A stretch of 64,000 nucleotides of DNA from an uncultured Kiritimatiellota bacterium (GCA_934643865.1 CAKUCX010000007.1:17278-81277); one strand, 5' to 3'; counted from the first letter of the stretch, positions 33,834-42,842 are shown. Numbers and translations are program-made. The notes: generated by a model not told the origin, from the letters alone.

Positions 33834-36800
33834 TCACTTCTTCCAGTTGACGACGACCTCGTCGTACAGCGCACGGAAGTCGACGGTCTCGACATGCCCG
33901 TTCGCGAACGTCGTGCGCTGCACGAGGCGGTCGGGCGTCAGATACTCGAACGCCGTCATGCGGCTGAACATCGTCGCCCGCGCCGACGGCACGGCGCGCC
34001 GGTAGGAGGCCGCCACCTCGTGCTTGAGCCTGTTCCAGGTCGCGACGTTCATCGAGTAGATCGGCGGCAGGCCCCAGAGGCGGCAGAAGGCGTCCTTCAG
34101 CGGCGCGAGCTGCGGATACATGAGCGTGGAGTCGGCCCAGTACCAGTAGCTCACCGTGCAGTCGTGGTAGACGAGCTCCCAGAGCGGGATGCGGTACTTG
34201 GGGTTGTGGAGGAGCGTGCGCGTCGCCTCGGGGATCTCGTCGCCGTAGAGCGCACGGTCCTTGTAGCGCCAGCAGAGCGCCTTGCGGAATTCGTGCGGGC
34301 AGCTCGTGAGCCCTTCGGAATAGTGGAAGGCGTCGACGAGCAGCTCGTTCCCCACCTCCACGCCCACGACGAGCCCGAGATCGTCCGCAAGGTAACGGTG
34401 TTCGGCGCGCAGGGCCTCCAGCGCCTGGGCCGCCGTGCAGGGATGCGATGCGGAGAAGCACGGCACGGGGCCGCCCGCCGCCTGGACGTCCATGAGGCGC
34501 GACGTGTAGCCGCGCGCCGCGACGTCGGGCGCAATCAGGGTTCTGCACATCTCGGGGGCGAGCAGGTCGCAGAGGGCGTGCATCGGGTGCATCTTCCCGG
34601 CCTTGTCGGGGATGCTCCAGGCGCGCGCGAATGAACCATCCGCATTTACGCGCGCCACGCGGTCCGCAAACGGCAGGAAGCGCGCGGCGCGCACGAAGTT
34701 CGACGGATTCGCCACGGACACGAGACCGGGATGGAAGATGTCGCGCAGGCAGTCGTACGTGCCCGAGAGGTAGCCGAGCTTCGCGAGCGCGGCGCAGTCC
34801 GCCGCCGAAAGCCCCTCGAAGGCGTTCAGCAGCACGCGGTCGAGGCCCAGCGCCTTCATCTCCGCCGCGAGGCGCGGCACGTCGTACGGCGCGGATTCCT
34901 TCACGAGCGGCCAATTGTAGAGGCGGTTCTGGTTGTTGTCGTCCCACAGCCAGAAGTCGGCCGTTCCCGGGAAATCGCGGAGGCGTGGATTCGCCTTCGC
35001 CTTTTCGGCGAGCGTGCGCACGCGCCCCTGCCGTTCGCGCCAGGCGCGGTAGGGCGCCGCGACGGCGCCGAGGGACGTGCCGAAGAAGAAACGCAGCCGC
35101 CGGTCGTAGCCCCAGCGCCCCGCGGCGGGACGCCAGGAAACGCCGGCCCGGTACGGCGCGTTCGTCCGGCACACGAGCGCGGCGTCGAGGCCGTTCTCCA
35201 CGCCCGTCATCGCGAAGACGCCGCCGCGCCCCACGCCGAAGAAGCCCATCGCGGCGCGCATGCCGTTGGCGAAGTTGTAGCGCGTGCCGTTGAAGCGCAC
35301 GGCCGGGTCCGCGACGGGGTAGGAGACGCCCTCGCCGAACGGCAGGACCAGGTCGTCGCCCGCCTGCGTCTCCCAGCCGGCGGGGTAGTCGAGCGGACGG
35401 GTCATCCGCCGGTCGGCGGGCGCCGAAAGGGCGAGCGTGAGCGCCCCCTCCGCATCGCGCGCCCAGACGGCCCGCACCGGGCCGTCCGCCGTCGTGAGTT
35501 CCAGTTCCACGCGGTCCTCCGTCCGGGCCAGCACCGTCGTCGGCGCGGCGCTCGCCGCGCGGAACGTCGCGCCGCCGAACGTCGCCGAGACGCCCCCGCC
35601 GTCGGCCGACCAGGCGACGGGGCCGAACGTCTCCGGCGGCGGGCCGGCGGGGCGTTCACGCGCCGGGCGGTCCGACATCTCGAAGACGAGTTCACCGCCC
35701 GCCATGATGTCCCGGTAGTGGATCGTCGGCCCCGCGACGGGCCTGCCGTTGAGCGCGACCGACCGCACGTAGAGGTTCTTCTCCGAAAGGCCCCGCGCCG
35801 TCACGCGGAAGGACGCGCCGCCCGGAAGGCGGAGCGTCGCGCCGGGAACCTGCGGCGCGCCCAGGACGAACGCCCCGCTCGCGGGATTGACGGGGTAGAA
35901 CCCGAGGCAGGCGAAGACGTACCAGGCGCTCATCTCCCCGTGGTCCTCGTTGCCGCAGAGCCCGTCCGGCGCGTTGCGGTAGAACTTCCGCGACAGGTGG
36001 CGGATGCGCTCGGCCGTCCGGTCCGGGCGGTCCGCGTACTGATAGAGGTAGGGGATGTGGTGGCTCGGCTCGTTGCCCTGCACGTACTGCCCCTCAAGCC
36101 CCGTCACGTCGGGGGAGGTGTGGGCCGCGTCCAGGTCGGACGGCAGGGCGAAAAGCTCGTCGAGGAGCGCCGCCGCGCGCGCCTTCCCGCCCAGCGCCGC
36201 GACGAGCGCCTCCGGGTCCTGCAGGACGTGCCAGCGCCACTGCCAGGCGTTCCCCTCGGTGAAGTCGCCCTCCCAGCTCGACTCGTGGCCGCAGCGGTAG
36301 GGGTCGAAGGGCTCGCGCCACGTGCCGTCGGCCTTGCGCCCGCGCATGAAGCCCGTCTTCGCGTCGAAGACGTTCCGCCAGTTCTCCGCGCGCTTCGCGA
36401 AGAAGGCCGCGTCCTCGGCGTGCCCCATCGCCGCCGCCATCCGGGCGGCGCACCAGTCGTCGTAGGAGCATTCGAGCGTGCGCGAGACGCCCTCGCCCTT
36501 GAGCTTGTCGCACGGGTAGTAGCCGTAGCGGTCGAGCAGGTCCCAGTCCTCCTTCACGCGCGCGGGGTGGCGCTCGCGCAGCGTCTGGCGGACGATGCGC
36601 CAGGCGCGCGCCCAGTCGACGCCCTCGAAGCCCTTGAAGTACGCCTCGGCGATGACGGCGACGGCGTGCGTCGCGATCATGCACTGTGAATCGCGCCCCC
36701 ACTTCGGCAGGACGGGCAGGAACCCGGCGGCCTCGCCGTGGGCGACGAGCGAGTTGACGAAGTCCGCGACGTACTCGGGCGCGAGGATCGTGTAGAGTGG

Positions 36801-37856
36801 ATGCGCGCCCCGGAACGTGTCCCACAGCGAGAACTCCGAGTAGAAGCGCCCCCCGCCCGGCGCGCGGGCCACCTTCCCGTCGCCGCCGCGATACCGCCCG
36901 TCCACGTCCGCGATGTTGAACGGCGCGTGGAAGAGCCGGTAGAGGCTCGTCGCGAAGAGCGCGCGCACGTCCCCGTCCGTCGCGGGATCGAGCGCGACGC
37001 GCGCGAGCTGCTCGCGCCACTTCGCCTCCGCCGCCGCGCGCACGGCGTCGAAGTCCCAGTCCGGCAGCTCCTGCCGCAGGTTGCGCCCCGCCCCCTCGCC
37101 GTCAACCGCCGAGAGCGCGCACTTGACGAGCAGCGGCGCGCCGTCCGAGAGGTCGAACGTGTAGACGAGGCGCGGCGCGCGGGCCGCGACGCCCGTCTCC
37201 CGCACGACGGGCGGCAGCTCCTCACAGCGCGCCGGCCGCCGCGAGAAGCGGATGTCGAAGCCGATGTGGCGCCCCTTCACGAAGCCCGAGCGCAGCAGGT
37301 GGCCCGTGAGCCCGTCCGCCGGGCTGCGGTCGACGGCCAGCGGCGCGACCGTCTTCTTCGCCCAGGTGGCGTTGCCCATGCCGTAGTCGAGGTCGACGAG
37401 CAGCTTCGCCTCCTTCGCCGGGCCGTAGGCCATCCGGTAGAAGGCGCAGTGCTCGCTCGCCGTCACCTCGACGCGGATGCCGCCGTCGTCGAGCGTGACG
37501 GCATAGTAGCCCGGGCGCGCCGTCTCGGTCGCATGGCGGAAGGCGTTCGAGGCGACACCCGGCATGAGGCCGATGTCCCCGTAGTCGGGGCAGCCGCCGC
37601 CCGCGTTGTGCGTCTGGGAGAACATCGTGATGTGCGCGTCCTCGTAACTGTAGCCCGAGCAGTAGCGCCAGGAGCCCCAGCCCGTGTCGGGCCCCGCCTG
37701 GACGAGGCCGAACGGATAGGCCGCCGCCGGGAAGCAGTGCCCGTCGCCGCCCGTGCCGATGAACGGGTTCACCGCGCGCGCCAGCCCCGCCGTCGCCGGG
37801 AGGGCCAGAAGAAGCGCCGCCGCGCATGCCGGGAAGAGCCGTCTTGCCGTTTTCAT
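33834..37856 (-). CDS. Secreted GH92 alpha-mannosidase fused to a second glycosidase-like domain
   Basis: 1340 residues from the ATG at 37854-37856, with GGAGGAGAAG upstream. Signal peptide MKTARRLFPACAAALLLALP. Residues about 28-780 are GH92, the calcium-dependent exo-alpha-mannosidase family: VNPFIGTGGDGHCFPAAAYP at the start and the catalytic-region motif GNEDHGEMSAWYVFACLGFY near residue 634. From about 850 a second beta-sandwich plus TIM-barrel-like region follows (FWLWDDNNQNRLYNWP, YDVPRLAAEMKALGLDRVLL, VVGVEVGNELLVDAFHY), resembling DUF5696/GH101-like proteins of PVC bacteria; this family call is tentative. It is preceded by an MFS gene and followed by a sugar permease gene. Confidence 0.85.
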   Translation of the reverse strand: MKTARRLFPACAAALLLALPATAGLARAVNPFIGTGGDGHCFPAAAYPFGLVQAGPDTGWGSWRYCSGYSYEDAHITMFSQTHNAGGGCPDYGDIGLMPGVASNAFRHATETARPGYYAVTLDDGGIRVEVTASEHCAFYRMAYGPAKEAKLLVDLDYGMGNATWAKKTVAPLAVDRSPADGLTGHLLRSGFVKGRHIGFDIRFSRRPARCEELPPVVRETGVAARAPRLVYTFDLSDGAPLLVKCALSAVDGEGAGRNLRQELPDWDFDAVRAAAEAKWREQLARVALDPATDGDVRALFATSLYRLFHAPFNIADVDGRYRGGDGKVARAPGGGRFYSEFSLWDTFRGAHPLYTILAPEYVADFVNSLVAHGEAAGFLPVLPKWGRDSQCMIATHAVAVIAEAYFKGFEGVDWARAWRIVRQTLRERHPARVKEDWDLLDRYGYYPCDKLKGEGVSRTLECSYDDWCAARMAAAMGHAEDAAFFAKRAENWRNVFDAKTGFMRGRKADGTWREPFDPYRCGHESSWEGDFTEGNAWQWRWHVLQDPEALVAALGGKARAAALLDELFALPSDLDAAHTSPDVTGLEGQYVQGNEPSHHIPYLYQYADRPDRTAERIRHLSRKFYRNAPDGLCGNEDHGEMSAWYVFACLGFYPVNPASGAFVLGAPQVPGATLRLPGGASFRVTARGLSEKNLYVRSVALNGRPVAGPTIHYRDIMAGGELVFEMSDRPARERPAGPPPETFGPVAWSADGGGVSATFGGATFRAASAAPTTVLARTEDRVELELTTADGPVRAVWARDAEGALTLALSAPADRRMTRPLDYPAGWETQAGDDLVLPFGEGVSYPVADPAVRFNGTRYNFANGMRAAMGFFGVGRGGVFAMTGVENGLDAALVCRTNAPYRAGVSWRPAAGRWGYDRRLRFFFGTSLGAVAAPYRAWRERQGRVRTLAEKAKANPRLRDFPGTADFWLWDDNNQNRLYNWPLVKESAPYDVPRLAAEMKALGLDRVLLNAFEGLSAADCAALAKLGYLSGTYDCLRDIFHPGLVSVANPSNFVRAARFLPFADRVARVNADGSFARAWSIPDKAGKMHPMHALCDLLAPEMCRTLIAPDVAARGYTSRLMDVQAAGGPVPCFSASHPCTAAQALEALRAEHRYLADDLGLVVGVEVGNELLVDAFHYSEGLTSCPHEFRKALCWRYKDRALYGDEIPEATRTLLHNPKYRIPLWELVYHDCTVSYWYWADSTLMYPQLAPLKDAFCRLWGLPPIYSMNVATWNRLKHEVAASYRRAVPSARATMFSRMTAFEYLTPDRLVQRTTFANGHVETVDFRALYDEVVVNWKK

Positions 37857-37918
37857 CGCCTTCTCCTCCTTCTCCTGAAGTTTTCCTGATGCCCGTCGCG
37901 CGAAGCGCCTGCGCCCGC

Positions 37919-39166
37919 CTACCGCGCCTCCGCGCGCCGGACGATCCGCGCGGCGCATGCCAGCAGGGCCGCGCCCGCGCCATAGGCGAGCGCCAGCGTC
38001 GCGAGGCCCGCCGAAAGCGAGACGTGCGCCTTCGTCCAGCCGAGGACGACGGGCGAGAAGCAGCCGAAGAGGAACGCGAGCATCAGGTTGAAACCCGCCG
38101 CCGAGGCGTGGAAGCGCGGTTCGACGACGTCGAAAAACGCCGCGAAGTTGTTGGAGTCGTAGACGCCCCGGAAGACGCCGAAGAGGCCCATCGCGACGCA
38201 GCAGCCCGCGTACGTCGTCGCCTGCGACATGAGGACGATGAAGGGCGCGCCGAGGAGGAGCCCGCCGCCGGCGATCCCGAAGCGGACGGCCGGGAGGCGC
38301 CGGACGAGCCGGTCGCCGAGACGCGAGCCGGCCACGATGCCGAGGGCCGCGCCGAGATAGTGCCACAGGACGGCGTTGAGGCCCGCCGACGCCTTGGTGA
38401 CGCCGAACGTCTCGGCGAGGTAGTTCGGCATCCACGTCTTGAAGCCGACGTCCACGTAGACCTCCATGCCGAGCGCGAGCGCGATCAGCACGGCGGCGGG
38501 CTTCGCGAACATCGCCTTCAGCGCCGCACGAATCGTCACACGGTCAGCCGCGTGTACGGCCGACACAGGACACGCCGTGCCCGCGGCCGGGGCCGGGCGC
38601 GTGTTGCGCAGGGCAAGGGCGAGGACGCCCGCCCAGGCGAGCCCCAGGACGCCGAGTGCCTTGAACGGCAGCCGCCAGCCCTCCGCGCCGAGGCCGGCGA
38701 ACCAGCCCGCGAGGGCACTGCAGCCGATGACGCCGCCGTACATGCCGAGCTGCAGGAGCGAGAGGGCCGTCGCCTTGGAGTCGGCGTGGAGCTGCGAGAT
38801 GAGCGAGGTCGAGGCCGGATAGTAGAACGGCTGGCCGAAGCCGTTGACGAGGCCGTAGGTGACGACGAGCGCGCCGATCCCCGTCACGAAACCGGACGTG
38901 AGAATGCCCGCGCAGAAGATCGCGACGCCGGCGGCGACCATCCACTTGCGGCTGAAGAGGTCGGCCGCGAAGCCGGCGAAGGGGATCGTGAGCCCGTAGA
39001 CGAGCGTGAAGACGCCGCTCACGAGCCCGAGCTGCACGTCCGTCGCGCCGAGGGAGGCCTGGATGGAGCCCAGGAGCGGGCCGTAGACCTGCCGCGTCCC
39101 CTGCTGCAGGAAGAACGCGACCCACAGGAGCCCCAGGGCCGTCCACTTGTAGCCCGGCTTCGTCAT
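37919..39166 (-). CDS. MFS transporter
   Basis: 415 residues from the ATG at 39164-39166, overlapping the SDR stop as ATGA. Twelve predicted spans. The loop 2-3 motif is GFAADLFSRKWM (variant of GxxxDRxGRR), and the first span is QQGTRQVYGPLLGSIQ. Similar MFS proteins import sugar acids or uronates. In this operon it probably imports the substrate of the SDR/dehydratase/aldolase pathway. Confidence 0.88.
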   Translation of the reverse strand: MTKPGYKWTALGLLWVAFFLQQGTRQVYGPLLGSIQASLGATDVQLGLVSGVFTLVYGLTIPFAGFAADLFSRKWMVAAGVAIFCAGILTSGFVTGIGALVVTYGLVNGFGQPFYYPASTSLISQLHADSKATALSLLQLGMYGGVIGCSALAGWFAGLGAEGWRLPFKALGVLGLAWAGVLALALRNTRPAPAAGTACPVSAVHAADRVTIRAALKAMFAKPAAVLIALALGMEVYVDVGFKTWMPNYLAETFGVTKASAGLNAVLWHYLGAALGIVAGSRLGDRLVRRLPAVRFGIAGGGLLLGAPFIVLMSQATTYAGCCVAMGLFGVFRGVYDSNNFAAFFDVVEPRFHASAAGFNLMLAFLFGCFSPVVLGWTKAHVSLSAGLATLALAYGAGAALLACAARIVRRAEAR

Positions 39167-39927
39167 GCGTCCAGTCCGTACTTCTCGCCCCTGTCCGAGA
39201 GAAGCCGCGCGCCGCCGTCCATCACGATGTCCGCGCCGGTGATCGAAGCGGCCGCCGGCGCGTCGAGGAAGAGGACCGCCCGCCCGACCTCCTCCGGCTG
39301 CACCCAGCGGCGGAGGGGGATCTTGTAGTAGGTCGTCTCCTTCTCGTCGAGGCGGGCGGCCTTCGTGTCCGTCCACCCCGGCGAGATCGAGTTGCAGCGG
39401 ATGCCGTGCTTCGCCATCTCCAGCGCGATGTGCTGCGCCATCTTGACGAGGCCCGTCTTCATCGAACCGTAGGCGGACGCGCGCGCGAAGCGGCAGTAGG
39501 CGTTGTTGGACGCGATGACGACGATGTTCCCCGCGCCGTCCTGCTCCTTCATGAGCTTCGCCGCCTCCTGGCAGCAGAAGTAGGGCGCACGGAAGTCGAC
39601 GGCGCAGTTCCGGTCGAAGTCCTCGGGCGTCGTCTCCAGGAACGGCGCGAGGAGCGTGATGCCCGCGTTGTTCACGAAGAGGTCGAGCCGCCCGAAGTCG
39701 CGCGCGAAGTCCGCGAAGAGCGCGCGGATCGCCGCGACGTCGGCGAGGTCGGCGCGGTAGACGCGCGCGGCGCCGCCCGCCGCGCGGATCTCCGCCGCCG
39801 CCGCCTCGGCGCCGCCCGCCGAGCGGTTGCAGTGGAGGCCCACCGCGTAGCCGGCCTTCGCCAGCTCGCGGGCGATGGCCCTGCCGATGCCCGTCCCGGC
39901 CCCTGTCACCAGCGCGGTCCTAGGCAT
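39163..39927 (-). CDS. SDR-family sugar dehydrogenase candidate
   Basis: 254 residues. NAD(P)-binding TGAGTGIG (8-15), NNAG (86-89), catalytic S140, Y153 and K157 are all present: a classical short-chain dehydrogenase. The C-terminus VMDGGARLL is typical. FabG-like by sequence, but its position between an aldolase and a sugar transporter suggests oxidation of a free sugar to a lactone or of a polyol. It overlaps both neighbours (8 nt and 4 nt). Confidence 0.9.
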   Translation of the reverse strand: MPRTALVTGAGTGIGRAIARELAKAGYAVGLHCNRSAGGAEAAAAEIRAAGGAARVYRADLADVAAIRALFADFARDFGRLDLFVNNAGITLLAPFLETTPEDFDRNCAVDFRAPYFCCQEAAKLMKEQDGAGNIVVIASNNAYCRFARASAYGSMKTGLVKMAQHIALEMAKHGIRCNSISPGWTDTKAARLDEKETTYYKIPLRRWVQPEEVGRAVLFLDAPAAASITGADIVMDGGARLLSDRGEKYGLDA

Positions 39928-40837
39928 GCCGGAACCTCGGCGCCGTCAGGGCGTAGTATTCCTCGAACAGCCGCTCGAACTCCGCGTCCGTCGAGAAGCC
40001 CGGCGCGCGGCAGACGTCCGTCGCGATGATGCCGCGCCGCATGAGGATCTTCTTCTCGAAGGCGATGATCTCCTCGACGTTCTGGCGGATGTGGTTGAGG
40101 ATGGGCAGGAGGGCGTTGTGCGCCGCGATCGCGCCCGCGCGGTCGCCCGCGAAATACCTGTCGTAGACGTCGAGGTAGAGGTCGTACATCGAGCAGCCCG
40201 GCATCGCGCCGACCGCCCCGCGGTCGAACGTCTCGATCATCTGGTAGCCCGCGTTTCCGGCGAAGACGCGGATCCTGTCGCCGAGGCGTCCGACGAGGTT
40301 CGAGATGTACGTGCCCGCCGGCTTGCACTCGATCTTGTAGTAGACGACGTTCGGCGCCTCTTCCGACAGGCGCGCAAAGACGTCCGGCGCGATCGCGACG
40401 CCCGTCTGCTCCGGCGCGTACTGCATCATGACGGGCAGGCCCGGCACGGCCCGCGCGACGGCGCGCGCATGCGCGAAGATGAGGTCGGCGCCCGGCTTCA
40501 GGAAGAACGGCGGCAGCACCATCAGGCAGTCGGCGCCGGCCCGCTCGGCCTCCTGCGCGAACGCGACGGCACCCGCCGTCGCGTGGCGCGTGTCGGAGAC
40601 GATGACGGGCACGTTGTGCCGGTGCGCCTCGTCGATCGCCACGCGCATCATCTCGCGCTGCTCGGCCTCGTCGAGCTTGTAGTACTCGCCCGCGATGCCG
40701 AAGAGCGTGAGCGCGTGGCAGCCGCCCTTCGCGAGCGTGGCGACGAGGTTGCGCAGCGAGTCGTAGTCCACCGACTCGTCCGTTGCGAACGGCGCGGCGA
40801 CGATGGGGCAGATTCCCTTGATGAGGTCGAGATTCAT
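39920..40837 (-). CDS. DapA-family lyase, probable 2-keto-3-deoxy sugar acid aldolase or dehydratase
   Basis: 305 residues. TIM barrel of the dihydrodipicolinate synthase/N-acetylneuraminate lyase family. The Schiff-base lysine is K168 (VVYYKIECKP) and the catalytic Tyr is Y140 (MMQYAPEQTG). The substrate loop near residues 46-51 is FGIAGE rather than the GTTGE of true DapA, and no lysine genes are near. With the IlvD/Edd dehydratase 26 nt upstream it most likely cleaves or dehydrates a 2-keto-3-deoxy acid. True DapA cannot be fully excluded. Confidence 0.88.
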   Translation of the reverse strand: MNLDLIKGICPIVAAPFATDESVDYDSLRNLVATLAKGGCHALTLFGIAGEYYKLDEAEQREMMRVAIDEAHRHNVPVIVSDTRHATAGAVAFAQEAERAGADCLMVLPPFFLKPGADLIFAHARAVARAVPGLPVMMQYAPEQTGVAIAPDVFARLSEEAPNVVYYKIECKPAGTYISNLVGRLGDRIRVFAGNAGYQMIETFDRGAVGAMPGCSMYDLYLDVYDRYFAGDRAGAIAAHNALLPILNHIRQNVEEIIAFEKKILMRRGIIATDVCRAPGFSTDAEFERLFEEYYALTAPRFRHA

Positions 40838-40863
40838 GGGTGGGCTGGGTGGTGGGGTTGGGG

Positions 40864-42546
40864 TTAGAGGTAGGAGAGGTCGCAGCCTTCGTCGGCCTGC
40901 AGGACGTTGTCGATGAAGTTACGGACGAAGCCGCGCGCGATGTCGGGATGCCCCTTGGGCCGCGCGTCCTTGAGGCGCGCGGCGATCTCCGCGTCTGGGA
41001 CGTCGAGGCGGATGAGGTTCCGCTCCACGTCGAGCGTGATCGTGTCGCCGTCGCGCACGGCCGCGAGCGGCCCGCCCGCCGCGCTCTCGGGCGCGACGTG
41101 CAGGACGACCGTGCCGAACGCGCCGCCCGACATGCGCGCGTCGGTGATGCGCACGTAGTCGTGGATGCCGCGCCGCGAGAGCTTCGGCGGGATCGGCAGG
41201 TAGTTGCCGAACTCGGGCATCCCGGGCGCGCCCTTCGGGCCGTAGCCCCGGAGGACGACCACCTTGTTCTCGTCCATGTCCGAGTTCTCGTCCAAGAGGT
41301 ACTTCTCGGCGGCGGCGAGGTCGTCGAAGACGCGCGCCTCGCCCGTGTGCTTCAGGAGGTTCGGCGACGCGGCCGACCGCTTGATCACCGCGCCGTTCGG
41401 CGCGAGGTTGCCCTTCAGGACGGCGATGCCGCCCGTGGGCCTAAGCGGGCTGCCGAGCGGGCGGATCGTCTCGCGGTCGTAGGCGAAGTCGACGCCGGCG
41501 AGGTTCTCGGCGACCGTCTTGCCGCTCACCGTCGGGCAGTCGCCGTCCAGAAGGGGCAGCAGCTCCTTCATGAGCGCCGGCACGCCGCCCGCGTTGCGGA
41601 ACTCCACGCCGACCGTACCCGTGCCGTGCGGCTTCACGTTCACGAGCAGCGGCGTCGTGCGGCTGATCGCGTCAAACTCCATGAGGTCGAGCGGGATGCC
41701 CGCGCGGCGGCAGATCGCCTTGAGGTGGATGAGGAGGTTCGTCGAGCCGCCCGCCGCCATCAGGACCCGGATCGCGTTCGTGACGGAACGCTTCGTGATG
41801 ATGTCCGAGGGCTTCACGTTCTCCTCGACGAGCTTCACGATGCGGCGGCCCGTCATTTCCGAGAGGCGCAGCTTCTCCGAGGAGACGGCGAGCGACGAGG
41901 CCGCGTAGGGGAGCGCGAGGCCGAGTGCCTCGACGACCGTCTGGCACGTGTTCGCCGTCCCCATGATCGGGCAGGCGCCGACCGAGCCGTAGAGGCAGCC
42001 CTCGCGCTTCGAGACGTCGTCGAGGGACATCTCGCCCGACGTGTACTTCTCCCAGAGCCTGAAGCTGTCCGTCCCGCACGCGAGCGCCTCGCCCCGGAAG
42101 CTGCCGGGGAGCATCGGCCCGCCGGGGAGGTAGATCGCCGGCTTGTTCGCCGAGACGGCCGCCATCACCTGCGCGGGCACGTTCTTGTCGCACGCGCCCA
42201 TGAGGACGACGCCGTCGAACGGCTGGCGGGCGATGAGCTCCTCCGTCGTCATCGAGAGGAGGTTGCGGTAGACCATCGAGGAGATGTCGAAGAACACCTC
42301 GCAGATGGACATCGTGTTCATCTCAAGCGGGAAGCCGCCCGCCGCCCACACGCCGCGCTTGACCGCCTCGGCGAGCATGCGGAAGTGGTAGTGGCCGGGG
42401 TTCGTCTCGCTCCACGTGTTGACGATGCCGATGAGGGGCTTTTCGATGTCCGCGTCGGTATAGCCCATCGTCTTCAGGAGCGCGTTGCGCAGGAGGCCCT
42501 GCCGCGTCCCGCGCCGTTTCCATTTCTGAAAGCCGTTGTTGTCCAT
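40864..42546 (-). CDS. IlvD/Edd-family dehydratase, sugar-acid type
   Basis: 560 residues. Fe-S dehydratase family with C119 (GACDKNVPA) and C192 (GACPIMGTANT). The segments MVYRNLLSMTTEELIARQPF, IYLPGGPMLPGSFRGE and GGSTNLLIHLKAICRRAG are closer to my memory of L-arabinonate-type sugar acid dehydratases than to valine-pathway DHAD. The first cluster ligand of that subgroup (PCH) is Gly51 here (NPGHYHFR), as in E. coli-type IlvD. It is the first gene of a six-gene catabolic run. Dihydroxy-acid dehydratase remains possible, since ilvB and ilvN are elsewhere in the window. Confidence 0.85.
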   Translation of the reverse strand: MDNNGFQKWKRRGTRQGLLRNALLKTMGYTDADIEKPLIGIVNTWSETNPGHYHFRMLAEAVKRGVWAAGGFPLEMNTMSICEVFFDISSMVYRNLLSMTTEELIARQPFDGVVLMGACDKNVPAQVMAAVSANKPAIYLPGGPMLPGSFRGEALACGTDSFRLWEKYTSGEMSLDDVSKREGCLYGSVGACPIMGTANTCQTVVEALGLALPYAASSLAVSSEKLRLSEMTGRRIVKLVEENVKPSDIITKRSVTNAIRVLMAAGGSTNLLIHLKAICRRAGIPLDLMEFDAISRTTPLLVNVKPHGTGTVGVEFRNAGGVPALMKELLPLLDGDCPTVSGKTVAENLAGVDFAYDRETIRPLGSPLRPTGGIAVLKGNLAPNGAVIKRSAASPNLLKHTGEARVFDDLAAAEKYLLDENSDMDENKVVVLRGYGPKGAPGMPEFGNYLPIPPKLSRRGIHDYVRITDARMSGGAFGTVVLHVAPESAAGGPLAAVRDGDTITLDVERNLIRLDVPDAEIAARLKDARPKGHPDIARGFVRNFIDNVLQADEGCDLSYL

Positions 42547-42566
42547 GCCTGTCCCTTCGCCCAGGG

Positions 42567-42572
42567 ATTATA
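42567..42572 (-). promoter_or_regulatory. Extended -10 promoter of the sugar-acid operon
   Basis: TGC-TATAAT on the minus strand, 20 nt before the ATG at 42546, with GAAGGGAC as ribosome site. Confidence 0.65.
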
Positions 42573-42637
42573 GCATTTTCCCCGCGGCGTGGCATCTGGT
42601 TTCGGGTGGCGTCGGGCGGCGCGGCGGGGAGGCCGGA

Positions 42638-42681
42638 TTAACGAAATCCTAACACGCCTTTCACGCGATTCTGACATCCGT
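42638..42681 (+). promoter_or_regulatory. Pho-box-like array of four 11-bp direct repeats
   Basis: Four contiguous 11-bp units: TTAACGAAATC (42638-42648), CTAACACGCCT (42649-42659), TTCACGCGATT (42660-42670), CTGACATCCGT (42671-42681). The common core YTnAC matches the TTAACA/CTGACA half-sites bound by PhoB/PhoP regulators at 11-bp spacing. It lies about 45 nt upstream of a small membrane gene and a phosphate transporter gene, so phosphate-starvation control is likely. A weak -10, TGC-GAGACT at 42683-42691, lies at the expected distance. Confidence 0.7.
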
Positions 42682-42725
42682 TTGCGAGACTGTGGGCGAC
42701 CGAAAGGAAAGGAAGGAGCAGGGAC

Positions 42726-42833
42726 ATGGACATGAGCATGGAAAAAGAACTGAGAACGCGCATCGAGATCCTCGCCGCGCTTGCGGCGGTGGCGGCGCTT
42801 TACCTGATCAACCACCTTGTGGGCAACCTGTAG
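42726..42833 (+). CDS. Small membrane protein, 35 residues
   Basis: The frame starts MDMSMEKELRTRIEILAALA and ends LINHLVGNL, with a strong AAGGAG site 11 nt before the first ATG (later ATGs at codons 3 and 5 are possible starts). It has a charged N-terminus and one membrane span (about residues 14-30). It ends 9 nt before the Na/Pi cotransporter ATG and shares its leader and Pho box. It could be a small subunit or regulator of that transporter. I know of no named family. Confidence 0.65.
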   Translation: MDMSMEKELRTRIEILAALAAVAALYLINHLVGNL

Positions 42834-42842
42834 GACGGCGCG

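Noticed and set aside
40864..42546. Firm ilvD assignment
   Set aside because: Operon partners and sequence segments point to a sugar-acid dehydratase; left without symbol.
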